Below the pieces are notes generated by a model, which saw nothing but the letters and a program-made list of their open reading frames with translations, had not been told where the DNA came from and did no database searches. Both the position numbers and the translations under genes were made by a program. A stretch of DNA of 64,000 nt from Pseudomonas arsenicoxydans (lineage in GTDB: Bacteria; Pseudomonadota; Gammaproteobacteria; Pseudomonadales; Pseudomonadaceae), in contig NZ_RCZE01000007.1 of NCBI RefSeq assembly GCF_006438915.1, forward strand, positions 287,525-351,524, written 5' to 3'. Of the stretch, positions 15,957-24,611 are shown in pieces. Positions within the stretch are counted from its first letter, which is position 1; the number at the start of each line of letters is the position of its first letter.

Positions 15957-17681
15957 ATGAATAGATCTTCCGCGTTGCTCCTCGCTTTTGTCTTCCTCAG
16001 CGGCTGCCAGGCCTTGGCACCCTCGTCGCCGGACGATACGTCGCCGGTTGGAGACAGCACTCCGGCTCCTGAAAAGCCCAAGGTTTACAGCTCATTCAGT
16101 GAAGAAACCGTCTTCAGCCTGTTGAGTGCCGAACTGGCTGGCCAACGCAATCGTTTCGACATTGCGCTGGACAACTACGTGACCCAGGCCGTCAACACCC
16201 AGGATCCGGGCATCTCCGAGCGGGCATTTCGCATTGCCGAGTACCTGGGCGCCGATCAGGCCGCCCTGGACACCGCGCTGATCTGGGCAAAAAACGCCCC
16301 GAACGACCTCGAAGCGCAACGCGCAGCGGCCGTGCAACTGGCGCGCGCCGGGCGTTATGACGACTCCATGGTCTACATGGAGAAAGTCCTGCAAGGCAAA
16401 GGCGACACGCATTTCGACTTCCTTGCCCTGTCCGCGGCCGATACCGACCAGGACACGCGCAACGGTTTGATGAAAAGTTTCGACCGTTTGTTGCAGCGTC
16501 ACCCGAAAAACAGCCAGCTGATTTTTGGCAAGGCCCTGTTGATGCAACAGGACGGCGACGCCAAAGGTGCGCTGACCCTGCTGGAAGACAATCCACCAGA
16601 CGACGGCGAAATCGCCCCGATCCTGCTGCGCGCGCGCCTGCTGCAAGTGCTCAACCGTGGCGACGAAGCCTTGCCGCTGCTGCAAAAAAGCATCAAAAAG
16701 TACCCGGACGACAAGCGCCTGCGCCTGACTTACGCGCGGATGCTGGTTGAGCAGGACCGCATAGCAGACGCCAAAGCCGAGTTTTCCAGCCTGGTGCAGC
16801 AATACCCGGAAGACGACGAGTTGCGTTATTCCCTGGCACTGGTCTGTCTGGAAGCCAAGGATTGGGACGAGGCCAAGAATCTGCTTGAGGACCTGATCGC
16901 ACGCGAAAGCCACGCCGACTCCGCCCATTTGAACCTTGGCCGTATCGCCGAAGAACGCAACGACCCTCAAGGTGCGCTGATCGAGTACGCCAAAGTCGGA
17001 CCAGGTAACGACTACCTGCCGGCCCAATTGCGTCAGACCGACATTCTGATCAACAACGGCAAGACCGCCGAAGCCCAACGCCGCCTGGCCGCGGAGCGCG
17101 ACGAGCAGCCGGATTACGCGATTCAGTTGTACTTGATCGAAGCCGAAACCCTGTCCGCCAATAATCAGGGCGACAAGGCCTGGGCTGTCTTGCAGAAAGC
17201 CCTGCAGCAGTACCCGGACGATCTGAACCTGCTGTACACCCGCGCCATGCAGGCGGAAAAACGCAATGACCTGGCGCAGATGGAAAAAGACCTGCGCCTG
17301 ATCATCAAGCGCGACCCGGACAACGCCATGGCACTCAATGCGCTCGGCTACACGCTATCCGACCGCACCACGCGCTATGCCGAAGCCAAGACCCTGATCG
17401 AACAGGCTCACCAGATCAATCCGGAAGACCCGGCAGTGCTCGACAGCCTCGGCTGGGTGAACTTCCGCTTGGGCAATCTCGATGAAGCCGAGCGCTACCT
17501 GCGCCAGGCACTGGAGCGCTTCCCCGATCAGGAAGTCGCCGCCCACTTGGGTGAAGTGTTGTGGGCCAATGGCAAACAGCGCGAAGCCAAACAAGTCTGG
17601 GGCAAATTCCTCAAGGAACAACCCGACAGCCCTACCCTGCGCGGCACCATCAAGCGCCTGACCGGATCAGAGACTCTTTAA
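15957..17681 (+). CDS. TPR-repeat outer membrane lipoprotein
   Basis: A 574-aa lipoprotein with a signal peptide and lipobox LSGCQ near residues 14-18, an acidic/proline-rich linker, and then a long array of tetratricopeptide repeats through to the C-terminus (for example LNALGYTLSDRTTRYAEAKT, VLDSLGWVNFRLGNLDEAE). TPRs mediate protein contacts, so a periplasmic scaffold role at the outer membrane is likely. It is followed after only 4 bp by lolB, and the pair is conserved upstream of ispE in Pseudomonas (PA4667-type). A precise partner is not evident. Confidence 0.9.
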   Translation: MNRSSALLLAFVFLSGCQALAPSSPDDTSPVGDSTPAPEKPKVYSSFSEETVFSLLSAELAGQRNRFDIALDNYVTQAVNTQDPGISERAFRIAEYLGADQAALDTALIWAKNAPNDLEAQRAAAVQLARAGRYDDSMVYMEKVLQGKGDTHFDFLALSAADTDQDTRNGLMKSFDRLLQRHPKNSQLIFGKALLMQQDGDAKGALTLLEDNPPDDGEIAPILLRARLLQVLNRGDEALPLLQKSIKKYPDDKRLRLTYARMLVEQDRIADAKAEFSSLVQQYPEDDELRYSLALVCLEAKDWDEAKNLLEDLIARESHADSAHLNLGRIAEERNDPQGALIEYAKVGPGNDYLPAQLRQTDILINNGKTAEAQRRLAAERDEQPDYAIQLYLIEAETLSANNQGDKAWAVLQKALQQYPDDLNLLYTRAMQAEKRNDLAQMEKDLRLIIKRDPDNAMALNALGYTLSDRTTRYAEAKTLIEQAHQINPEDPAVLDSLGWVNFRLGNLDEAERYLRQALERFPDQEVAAHLGEVLWANGKQREAKQVWGKFLKEQPDSPTLRGTIKRLTGSETL

Positions 17682-17685
17682 GATT

Positions 17686-18303
17686 ATGTTTTTGCGCCAC
17701 GTTATCGTTTTCAGTTTTATCGCCCTGCTCGCCGGTTGCGCGGGCTTCGGCGCTCGCGAATCCGTCGAAGGTCATGGCAACCCGGCCCAATGGCGTGAAC
17801 ACAAACAGCAATTGACCGCCCTCGATGGCTGGCAGATCAACGGCAAGATCGGCATCCGCGCGCCCAAGGATTCGGGCAGCGGCACGTTGTTCTGGCTGCA
17901 ACGTCAGGATTACTACGACATCCGCCTGTCCGGCCCGTTGGGTCGCGGCGCCGCGCGCCTGACCGGTCGACCTGGCAAGGTCTCGCTGGAAGTGGCCAAT
18001 CAGGGGCGCTTTGACGCACCGAACCCGGAAGTCCTGCTGGAAGAACAACTGGGCTGGAAATTACCGGTGTCGAATCTGGCCTGGTGGGTCCGCGGGCTCC
18101 CGGCGCCAGACAGCAAAAGCAAGCTGACCCTGGATGCCGACAGCCGCCTGGCCAGTCTCGAACAGGACGGCTGGCAGGTCGAATACACCAGTTACACGCA
18201 ACAAAACGGTTTCTGGCTGCCTGAAAAGATCAAGCTGCACGGCACCGACCTTGATGTCACGCTGGTGATCAAGGAATGGCAACCACGCAAGCTGGGGCAG
18301 TGA
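17686..18303 (+). CDS. lolB: Outer membrane lipoprotein receptor LolB
   Basis: Accepts lipoproteins from LolA and inserts them into the inner leaflet of the outer membrane. The 205-aa precursor has a signal sequence with lipobox LLAGCAGFG; the mature part carries the DGWQINGKIGIRAPKDSGSGTLFW block and WWVRGLPAPDSK typical of LolB. It sits 4 bp after the TPR lipoprotein gene and 2 bp before ispE, the usual lolB-ispE-prs order, so these are likely co-transcribed. Confidence 0.96.
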   Translation: MFLRHVIVFSFIALLAGCAGFGARESVEGHGNPAQWREHKQQLTALDGWQINGKIGIRAPKDSGSGTLFWLQRQDYYDIRLSGPLGRGAARLTGRPGKVSLEVANQGRFDAPNPEVLLEEQLGWKLPVSNLAWWVRGLPAPDSKSKLTLDADSRLASLEQDGWQVEYTSYTQQNGFWLPEKIKLHGTDLDVTLVIKEWQPRKLGQ

Positions 18304-18305
18304 AT

Positions 18306-19157
18306 ATGAGCGCCACCCGCTTGACGTTGCCCTCCCCGGCCAAACTCAATCTGATGCTGCACATCCTCGGCCGCCGTGAAGACGGCTACCACGAGTTGCA
18401 GACGATTTTTCAGTTTCTCGATTACGGCGATGAAATCACCTTCGCCGTGCGCGACGACGGCGTGATCCGGTTGCACACCGAATTCGACGGCGTTCCCCAC
18501 GACAGCAATCTGATCGTCAAGGCTGCGAGGCAACTTCAGGAGCAATCCGGTTGTGCGCTCGGCATCGATATCTGGATTGAAAAAGTCCTGCCCATGGGCG
18601 GCGGCATTGGCGGCGGCAGTTCCAATGCCGCGACCACATTGCTGGGCCTGAATCATCTCTGGCAACTGGGTTGGGACGAGGATCGACTGGCTGCGCTGGG
18701 CCTCAAGCTGGGCGCTGACGTTCCGGTTTTCGTGCGTGGCCACGCCGCTTTCGCCGAAGGCGTTGGGGAGAAACTGACCCCCGTAGACCCCGAAGAACCG
18801 TGGTATGTCGTGCTGGTACCGCAAGTATCTGTAAGTACAGCAGAAATTTTTTCCGATCCGCTGTTGACACGTAACTCTCCTCCCATTAAAGTGCGCCCCG
18901 TTCCCAAGGGAAACAGTCGTAATGACTGCTTGCCAGTAGTAGCAAGGCGTTATTCAGAGGTACGTAACGCATTGAATTTGTTAGGTAAATTTACCGAAGC
19001 AAAACTCACTGGCACTGGAAGTTGTGTGTTTGGGGGCTTCCCAAGCAAAGCTGAAGCTGATAAAGTCTCGGCCCTTCTTACAGAGACCCTTACAGGGTTT
19101 GTAGCGAAAGGGAGCAACGTTTCGATGTTGCATCGCAAGCTGCAAAGTCTGCTCTAA
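18306..19157 (+). CDS. ispE: 4-diphosphocytidyl-2-C-methyl-D-erythritol kinase
   Basis: ATP-dependent kinase of the MEP isoprenoid pathway (GHMP superfamily), 283 aa. PSPAKLNLMLHI is motif I, PMGGGIGGGSSNAATTLLGL (about 97-116) is the ATP-binding glycine-rich motif II, and KLTGTGSCVFGGF is motif III. The ATG at 18306 follows the lolB stop by 2 bp; the in-frame start at 18276 would lie inside lolB. A tRNA-Gln gene follows 36 bp downstream. Confidence 0.97.
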   Translation: MSATRLTLPSPAKLNLMLHILGRREDGYHELQTIFQFLDYGDEITFAVRDDGVIRLHTEFDGVPHDSNLIVKAARQLQEQSGCALGIDIWIEKVLPMGGGIGGGSSNAATTLLGLNHLWQLGWDEDRLAALGLKLGADVPVFVRGHAAFAEGVGEKLTPVDPEEPWYVVLVPQVSVSTAEIFSDPLLTRNSPPIKVRPVPKGNSRNDCLPVVARRYSEVRNALNLLGKFTEAKLTGTGSCVFGGFPSKAEADKVSALLTETLTGFVAKGSNVSMLHRKLQSLL

Positions 19158-19193
19158 AAGAACCGATTACTGGGTAATCGTTGCAACAGATAC

Positions 19194-19268
19194 AGGGGCG
19201 TCGCCAAGCGGTAAGGCAGCAGGTTTTGATCCTGCCATGCGTTGGTTCGAATCCAGCCGCCCCTGCCA
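19194..19268 (+). tRNA. tRNA-Gln (TTG anticodon)
   Basis: A cloverleaf folds cleanly: acceptor AGGGGCG pairs with CGCCCCT, the anticodon arm GCAGG-TTTTGAT-CCTGC presents TTG, the T arm contains GGTTCGAATCC, and CCA is encoded (19266-19268). It lies between ispE and prs, its usual place in Pseudomonas. Confidence 0.97.
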
Positions 19269-19314
19269 TTTTCCTATACTCATCCAGGTTACCCTCAGCC
19301 TTCAGGTACTGCGC

Positions 19315-20256
19315 GTGTCCAAGATGATGGTCTTTACGGGGAACGCCAACCCCGATCTGGCTCGACGTGTCGTACGTCAGCTGCATATCCCTCTCGGTGA
19401 CATCTCTGTCGGTAAATTTTCCGACGGCGAAATTACAGCCGAGATCAATGAAAACGTCCGCGGTAAAGATGTCTTCATTATCCAGCCGACTTGCGCTCCG
19501 ACCAACGATAACCTGATGGAACTGGTAGTGATGGCTGATGCCTTCCGCCGCTCCTCGGCTACTCGTATCACTGCTGTTATTCCTTACTTTGGTTATGCCC
19601 GTCAGGATCGCCGTCCGCGTTCCGCACGTGTGGCTATCAGCGCGAAAGTCGTTGCTGACATGCTTACCGTAGTCGGCATCGACCGTGTTCTCACGGTTGA
19701 TCTGCATGCTGACCAAATCCAGGGTTTCTTCGATATTCCGGTAGATAACATCTACGGCTCCCCTGTATTGGTGGATGACATTGAAGATCAGCGCTTCGAA
19801 AACCTGATGATCGTGTCCCCGGACATTGGTGGCGTCGTGCGTGCACGTGCTGTTGCCAAATCCCTGGGCGTGGATCTCGGGATCATCGACAAACGCCGTG
19901 AGAAAGCCAATCACTCTGAAGTGATGCATATCATCGGTGATGTCGAAGGGCGTACCTGTATTCTGGTCGATGACATGGTCGATACCGCCGGTACTCTGTG
20001 CCACGCGGCAAAGGCTTTGAAAGAGCATGGCGCTGCCAAGGTTTTCGCCTACTGCACACACCCTGTGCTGTCCGGTCGGGCGATCGAAAACATCGAAAAT
20101 TCCATGCTGGACGAACTGGTGGTGACTAACACCATCCCGTTGTCCGCTGCTGCACAAGCCTGCTCGCGTATCCGCCAACTGGATATCGCGCCGGTAGTTG
20201 CCGAGGCGGTCCGCCGCATCAGCAATGAAGAATCGATCAGCGCGATGTTCCGCTAA
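19315..20256 (+). CDS. prs: Ribose-phosphate pyrophosphokinase
   Basis: Makes PRPP from ribose-5-phosphate and ATP for nucleotide, histidine and tryptophan synthesis. The 313-aa protein has the N-terminal MMVFTGNANPDLARRV, the RRPRSARVAISAK loop, the DLHADQIQGFFDIPVDN metal/ATP segment, and the PRPP signature ILVDDMVDTAGTLCHAA. The start is GTG at 19315 (read as VSKMMV), matching homologue length; the frame upstream runs through the tRNA gene. A strong intrinsic terminator follows. Confidence 0.98.
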   Translation: MSKMMVFTGNANPDLARRVVRQLHIPLGDISVGKFSDGEITAEINENVRGKDVFIIQPTCAPTNDNLMELVVMADAFRRSSATRITAVIPYFGYARQDRRPRSARVAISAKVVADMLTVVGIDRVLTVDLHADQIQGFFDIPVDNIYGSPVLVDDIEDQRFENLMIVSPDIGGVVRARAVAKSLGVDLGIIDKRREKANHSEVMHIIGDVEGRTCILVDDMVDTAGTLCHAAKALKEHGAAKVFAYCTHPVLSGRAIENIENSMLDELVVTNTIPLSAAAQACSRIRQLDIAPVVAEAVRRISNEESISAMFR

Positions 20257-20294
20257 GGGCCCTGCCCTTCTCGAATGTCTCGTTGACGAAAAGC

Positions 20295-20332
20295 GCCCCG
20301 CCCCGGCATTCCTGTCGGGGCGGGGCTTTTTT
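20295..20332 (+). terminator. Intrinsic terminator of prs
   Basis: A perfect 11-bp GC stem (GCCCCGCCCCG with CGGGGCGGGGC), a 10-nt loop and a run of six T residues follow prs. Confidence 0.95.
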
Positions 20333-20397
20333 GCCCATATCGCCTTTAGCGCTGGTCGCAAACGCTGGGGCGAATGTGGTTATTTTGGAGATACAAC

Positions 20398-20997
20398 ATG
20401 AACGATTTTACTCTGAATGCTGAAGTGCGTTCCGACCTGGGGAAAGGTGCGAGCCGCCGCCTGCGTCGTCTCGCAAGCCTGGTACCCGCTGTAGTTTACG
20501 GTGGCGAAAAAGCCCCTGAATCCATCAGCATGCTGGCTAAAGAAGTTGCCAAACTGCTCGAAAACGAAGCGGCTTACAGCCACATCATCGAGCTGAACGT
20601 TGGCGGCACCAAGCAAAACGTCATCATCAAGGCTCTGCAGCGTCACCCGGCCAAAGGCCACGTGTTGCACGCTGACTTCGTACGTGTAGTTGCCGGCCAA
20701 AAGCTGACCGCTATCGTTCCTGTGCACTTCATCAACGAAGCTGCTCCAGTGAAGAAAGGCGGCGAGATCTCGCACGTTGTTGCTGAAATCGAAGTGACCT
20801 GCCTGCCAAAAGACCTGCCTGAATTCATCGAAGTTGACCTGGCTAACGCCGAAGTCGGCTCGATCATTCACCTGTCCGACATCAGCGCTCCTAAAGGCGT
20901 TGAATTTGTTGCTCTGGCTCACGGTAACGACCTGGCTGTTGCCAACGTTCACGCTCCACGTGTTGCTCCAGAAGCTGCAGAAGGCGCTGCAGAGTAA
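20398..20997 (+). CDS. rplY: 50S ribosomal protein L25 / general stress protein Ctc
   Basis: 5S rRNA-binding ribosomal protein of the long Ctc/TL5 type, 199 aa. The N-terminal L25 domain (LNAEVRSDLGKGASRRLRR) binds 5S rRNA; the C-terminal beta domain includes LPKDLPEFIEVDLANAEVGS. A TTGGAG Shine-Dalgarno precedes ATG 20398; the start at 20374 lacks one. Codon use is noticeably more biased (GCT, GTT, CGT), as expected for a highly expressed ribosomal protein. It is followed by pth after 168 bp. Confidence 0.97.
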   Translation: MNDFTLNAEVRSDLGKGASRRLRRLASLVPAVVYGGEKAPESISMLAKEVAKLLENEAAYSHIIELNVGGTKQNVIIKALQRHPAKGHVLHADFVRVVAGQKLTAIVPVHFINEAAPVKKGGEISHVVAEIEVTCLPKDLPEFIEVDLANAEVGSIIHLSDISAPKGVEFVALAHGNDLAVANVHAPRVAPEAAEGAAE

Positions 20998-21165
20998 TTT
21001 CACTCTGTACGCCGGAGTGATTGGAACATCGCGGACTGGAACGTAGCGAGAAAGCGGGCGAGAACGCGGAGTTTACATAATGGTAAATGAGCAATTTTCG
21101 TCCACTTTCGCCGCACACATTGATTGCGGCGATGTTATCCACCACTCCAAGGAAGGGCCCCTATC

Positions 21166-21750
21166 GTGACTGCCATTAAACTGATCGTTGGCCTGGGAAA
21201 TCCAGGCGCTGAATACGAACAGACCCGGCATAACGCAGGGGCCCTTTTTGTTGAGCGCATCGCGAACGCACAAGGGGTCAACCTTGTTGCCGATCGCAAA
21301 TATTTTGGCCTGACCGGGCGCTATTCGCATCAGGGTCAGGATGTTCGTCTGCTGATTCCCACCACGTACATGAACCGTAGCGGCCAGGCCGTAGCAGCTC
21401 TGGCGGGTTTCTTCCGCATCAAGCCTGAAGAAATCCTCGTGGCGCACGACGAACTCGATCTGCCACCGGGCGTTGCCAAGCTCAAGCAGGGCGGCGGCCA
21501 TGGCGGTCACAACGGGTTGCGCGACATCATTGCGCAACTGGGCAATCAGAATACCTTTTACCGCTTGCGGCTTGGCATTGGCCACCCGGGCGTTGCCAGT
21601 ATGGTTTCAAATTTCGTCCTGGGTCGTGCGCCACGCGCCGAACAGGAAAAACTCGATGCCAGCATCGACTTTGCCCTCGGCGTGCTGCCGGATATCCTCG
21701 CCGGTGAATGGAACCGCGCGATGAAAAACCTGCACAGCCAGAAGGCCTGA
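21166..21750 (+). CDS. pth: Peptidyl-tRNA hydrolase
   Basis: Recycles peptidyl-tRNAs dropped from ribosomes. The 194-aa protein has KLIVGLGNPGAEYEQTRHNAG with catalytic H22, the TYMNRSGQAV segment and KLKQGGGHGGHNGLRD. It starts with GTG at 21166 after an AAGGAAG ribosome site; the in-frame ATG at 21124 is too far upstream of the conserved start. It is followed by ychF after 23 bp, a conserved pth-ychF pair. Confidence 0.97.
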   Translation: MTAIKLIVGLGNPGAEYEQTRHNAGALFVERIANAQGVNLVADRKYFGLTGRYSHQGQDVRLLIPTTYMNRSGQAVAALAGFFRIKPEEILVAHDELDLPPGVAKLKQGGGHGGHNGLRDIIAQLGNQNTFYRLRLGIGHPGVASMVSNFVLGRAPRAEQEKLDASIDFALGVLPDILAGEWNRAMKNLHSQKA

Positions 21751-21773
21751 CTCTACTCCTCGGGGAAAACACC

Positions 21774-22874
21774 ATGGGATTCAATTGCGGCATCGTCGGC
21801 CTGCCTAACGTCGGCAAGTCCACCCTGTTCAACGCCCTGACCAAATCCGGGATCGCGGCCGAAAACTTCCCCTTCTGCACCATCGAGCCGAACACCGGTA
21901 TCGTGCCGATGCCGGATCCGCGTCTGGATGCCCTGGCAGCCATCGTCAATCCAAAGCGCATCCTGCCGACCACCATGGAATTCGTCGACATCGCAGGCCT
22001 GGTTGCCGGCGCTTCGAAAGGTGAAGGCCTGGGCAACAAGTTCCTCGCCAACATCCGTGAAACCGATGCCATCGCCCACGTGGTCCGCTGCTTCGAAGAC
22101 GAGAACGTGATTCACGTCTCCAACAGCGTCGACCCGAAACGCGACATCGAGATCATCGACCTGGAACTGATCTTCGCCGACCTCGACAGCTGCGAAAAGC
22201 AACTGCAGAAAGTCGCTCGCAACGCCAAGGGTGGCGACAAGGACGCCGTAGTCCAGAAAGGCCTGCTGGAGCAACTGATCGCTCACTTCACCCTCGGCAA
22301 GCCTGCGCGCACGCTGATGAAAAACATGGGCGCTGACGACAAGGCAGTGATTCGTGGCTTCCACCTGCTGACCACCAAGCCGGTCATGTACATCGCCAAC
22401 GTCGCTGAAGACGGTTTCGAGAACAACCCGCTGCTGGACATCGTCAAGGCCATCGCCGAAGAAGAAGGCGCCATGGTGGTTCCGGTCTGCAACAAGATCG
22501 AAGCCGAAATCGCCGAACTGGAAGACGGCGAAGAGAAAGACATGTTCCTCGAAGCCCTGGGCCTCGAAGAGCCTGGCCTTAACCGCGTGATCCGCGCTGG
22601 CTACGAGATGCTGCACCTGCAGACCTACTTCACCGCCGGTGTCGAAGAAGTCCGCGCCTGGACCGTCCGCGTCGGTGCCACCGCACCACAAGCCGCTGGC
22701 GTGATCCACACCGACTTCGAAAAAGGCTTCATCCGTGCCGAAGTGATCGCGTACGACGACTTCATCCAGTACAAGGGCGAAGCCGGCACCAAAGAAGCCG
22801 GCAAATGGCGTCTGGAAGGCAAGGATTACATCGTTAAAGACGGCGACGTGATGCACTTCCGTTTCAACGTGTAA
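21774..22874 (+). CDS. ychF: Redox-regulated ribosome-binding ATPase YchF
   Basis: An Obg-related P-loop protein (366 aa) that prefers ATP and modulates translation and oxidative stress responses. G1 motif GLPNVGKSTLFNAL (about 8-21), the switch regions and VDIAGLVAGASKGEGLGN are clear; the C-terminal TGS-like domain contains GVIHTDFEKGFIRAEV. ATG 21774 is preceded by GGGGAAA. A compact terminator lies immediately after the stop. Confidence 0.97.
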   Translation: MGFNCGIVGLPNVGKSTLFNALTKSGIAAENFPFCTIEPNTGIVPMPDPRLDALAAIVNPKRILPTTMEFVDIAGLVAGASKGEGLGNKFLANIRETDAIAHVVRCFEDENVIHVSNSVDPKRDIEIIDLELIFADLDSCEKQLQKVARNAKGGDKDAVVQKGLLEQLIAHFTLGKPARTLMKNMGADDKAVIRGFHLLTTKPVMYIANVAEDGFENNPLLDIVKAIAEEEGAMVVPVCNKIEAEIAELEDGEEKDMFLEALGLEEPGLNRVIRAGYEMLHLQTYFTAGVEEVRAWTVRVGATAPQAAGVIHTDFEKGFIRAEVIAYDDFIQYKGEAGTKEAGKWRLEGKDYIVKDGDVMHFRFNV

Positions 22875-22887
22875 GACACATGCCCAA

Positions 22888-22917
22888 AAAAAAGCCGCGT
22901 TTAGACGCGGCTTTTTT
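22888..22917 (+). terminator. Intrinsic terminator of ychF
   Basis: An AAGCCGCG/CGCGGCTT stem with a 6-nt loop, flanked by A-rich and T-rich tracts, so it may act in both directions. Confidence 0.93.
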
Positions 22918-22952
22918 GTGCCTGAAATAAATCCCACTAACAACGCAGAACC

Positions 22953-23046
22953 AATGTGGGAGCGGGCTTGCTCGCGATGGCGGATTTTCAGTCGATATCG
23001 TTGTTGAATGTTAATCCGCTTTCGCGAGCAAGCCCGCTCCCACATT
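22953..23046. repeat. REPIN (inverted REP pair)
   Basis: AATGTGGGAGCGGGCTTG... at 22953 and its inverted copy ending at 23046 flank a variable 30-nt centre. It lies between convergent ychF and the Fsr-like gene. It is the same REP class as at 10308. Confidence 0.92.
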
Positions 23047-23060
23047 TGATTTGTGTTGGA

Positions 23061-24278
23061 TCAGGCCTTTTTGGTTCTTGGCAGGAAGATCGCCAGCACA
23101 CCCAGCAACGGCAAGAACGAGCACAGGAAGTACACGTATTCAATGCCGTGCACGTCCGCTAGATGCCCCAGCAACGCCGCGCCAATCCCGCCGAAACCAA
23201 ACATCAAGCCGAAGAACACCCCGGCAATCATCCCGACATTGCCCGGCACCAATTCCTGCGCGTACACCACAATCGCGGAAAACGCCGACGCGAGAATGAA
23301 GCCGATGATCACGCTCAGGACGCTGGTCCAGAACAGGTCGACATGCGGCAGCAGCAACGTGAACGGCGCGACACCGAGGATCGAGAACCAGATCACCGCC
23401 TTACGCCCGATCTTGTCGCCGATCGGCCCACCGAAGAAGGTCCCCGCCGCGACCGCACCCAGAAACAGGAACAGGTGCAGCTGCGAACTGGCCACCGACA
23501 GGTCGAACTTCTCGATCAGGTAGAACGTGAAGTAACTGGTGAGGCTGGACATGTAGAAGTACTTGGAGAACACCAGCAACCCGAGCACCACCAGCGCACT
23601 GATCACCCTACCCTTCGACAAGCCATGAGTCGCCGCCTGGCCTTGCTTGAGTTTGAACAGGTTCAAGTGATTGGCGTACCAGCGGCTTATCCGGTAGAGC
23701 ACGAACAGCGCGAACACGGCGAAAAGCCCGAACCAGGCCACATTGCCCTGACCGTAGGGAATGATGATCGCGGCCGCCAGCAACGGGCCGAACGCCGACC
23801 CGGCATTACCGCCGACCTGAAAGGTTGATTGCGCCAGACCAAATCGCCCGCCCGAAGCCAGTCGCGCCACGCGAGAGGCTTCCGGGTGAAAGGTCGACGA
23901 ACCGATACCGATCAGCCCCGCCGCCAACAGAATCAACGGAAAAGTGCTAACCATCGACATCATCACAATGCCGATCAGCGTGCACACCGTCCCGGCGGGA
24001 AGCAGCCAGGGTTTTGGATGCCTGTCGGTGTAGTAACCGACCCACGGCTGCAACAGCGAAGCGGTCAGTTGGAAGGTCAGCGTGATCAATCCGACTTGGG
24101 TAAAGGTCAGGCCATAGTTGGCCTTGAGCATCGGATAAATCGACGGCAGCACCGACTGGATCAGGTCGTTGATGAGGTGCGCCAGCGCCACCGCGCCGAT
24201 GATACGCATGACCAAGGGACTGCTTTGTGAAGTCGCGGGTGCCGGTGTCGCGCCGGTCTGAGCGTTGCTGATAGCCAT
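23061..24278 (-). CDS. MFS exporter, fosmidomycin-resistance (Fsr) family
   Basis: A 405-aa, 12-helix inner-membrane transporter that closely resembles E. coli Fsr block by block (LTFTQVGLITLTFQL, SSTFHPEASRVARLASGG, FSKYFYMSSLTSYFTFYL, GGPIGDKIGRKAVIW). Family members export fosmidomycin and some other compounds; the natural substrate is unknown. ATG 24278 (MAISNAQ) has GGA seven bases upstream; the alternative ATG 24290 lacks a ribosome site. It stands alone between a REPIN and the chemoreceptor gene. Confidence 0.92.
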   Translation of the reverse strand: MAISNAQTGATPAPATSQSSPLVMRIIGAVALAHLINDLIQSVLPSIYPMLKANYGLTFTQVGLITLTFQLTASLLQPWVGYYTDRHPKPWLLPAGTVCTLIGIVMMSMVSTFPLILLAAGLIGIGSSTFHPEASRVARLASGGRFGLAQSTFQVGGNAGSAFGPLLAAAIIIPYGQGNVAWFGLFAVFALFVLYRISRWYANHLNLFKLKQGQAATHGLSKGRVISALVVLGLLVFSKYFYMSSLTSYFTFYLIEKFDLSVASSQLHLFLFLGAVAAGTFFGGPIGDKIGRKAVIWFSILGVAPFTLLLPHVDLFWTSVLSVIIGFILASAFSAIVVYAQELVPGNVGMIAGVFFGLMFGFGGIGAALLGHLADVHGIEYVYFLCSFLPLLGVLAIFLPRTKKA

Positions 24279-24611
24279 GAGAGTTTCCATACAGCGGATG
24301 GGTGCACGCGGGCAGGTGCGTCAATGTGCCATTTTTCGGTGCGAGCGCGCCATCCCCTTAGCCAGCTAACGAACTAATCTTTCATCGCTCGATAGGTGAT
24401 AGCGCAACGCCATGGTCTGAATCTTGCCTTGTTTAACACCTTCAACGCGGGCCTCTTACAAAGGGGACCGAGAATGGGAAGTTTCGCTACAGAGTCGGCC
24501 TACAGAGCTGGCGAGGGTGAACTTTCGAGGCCTTTTAAAAGGGCACGAGTCGCGGTCGCAACGACCTCGACGCACGCCGATGGTGCGTGGTGTCCAGAGG
24601 AGTCATGGGGC

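Noticed and set aside
21001..21019. CACTC/GAGTG hairpin between rplY and pth as a terminator
   Set aside because: The stem is only 5 bp with a 9-nt loop and has no T tract; too weak to call.
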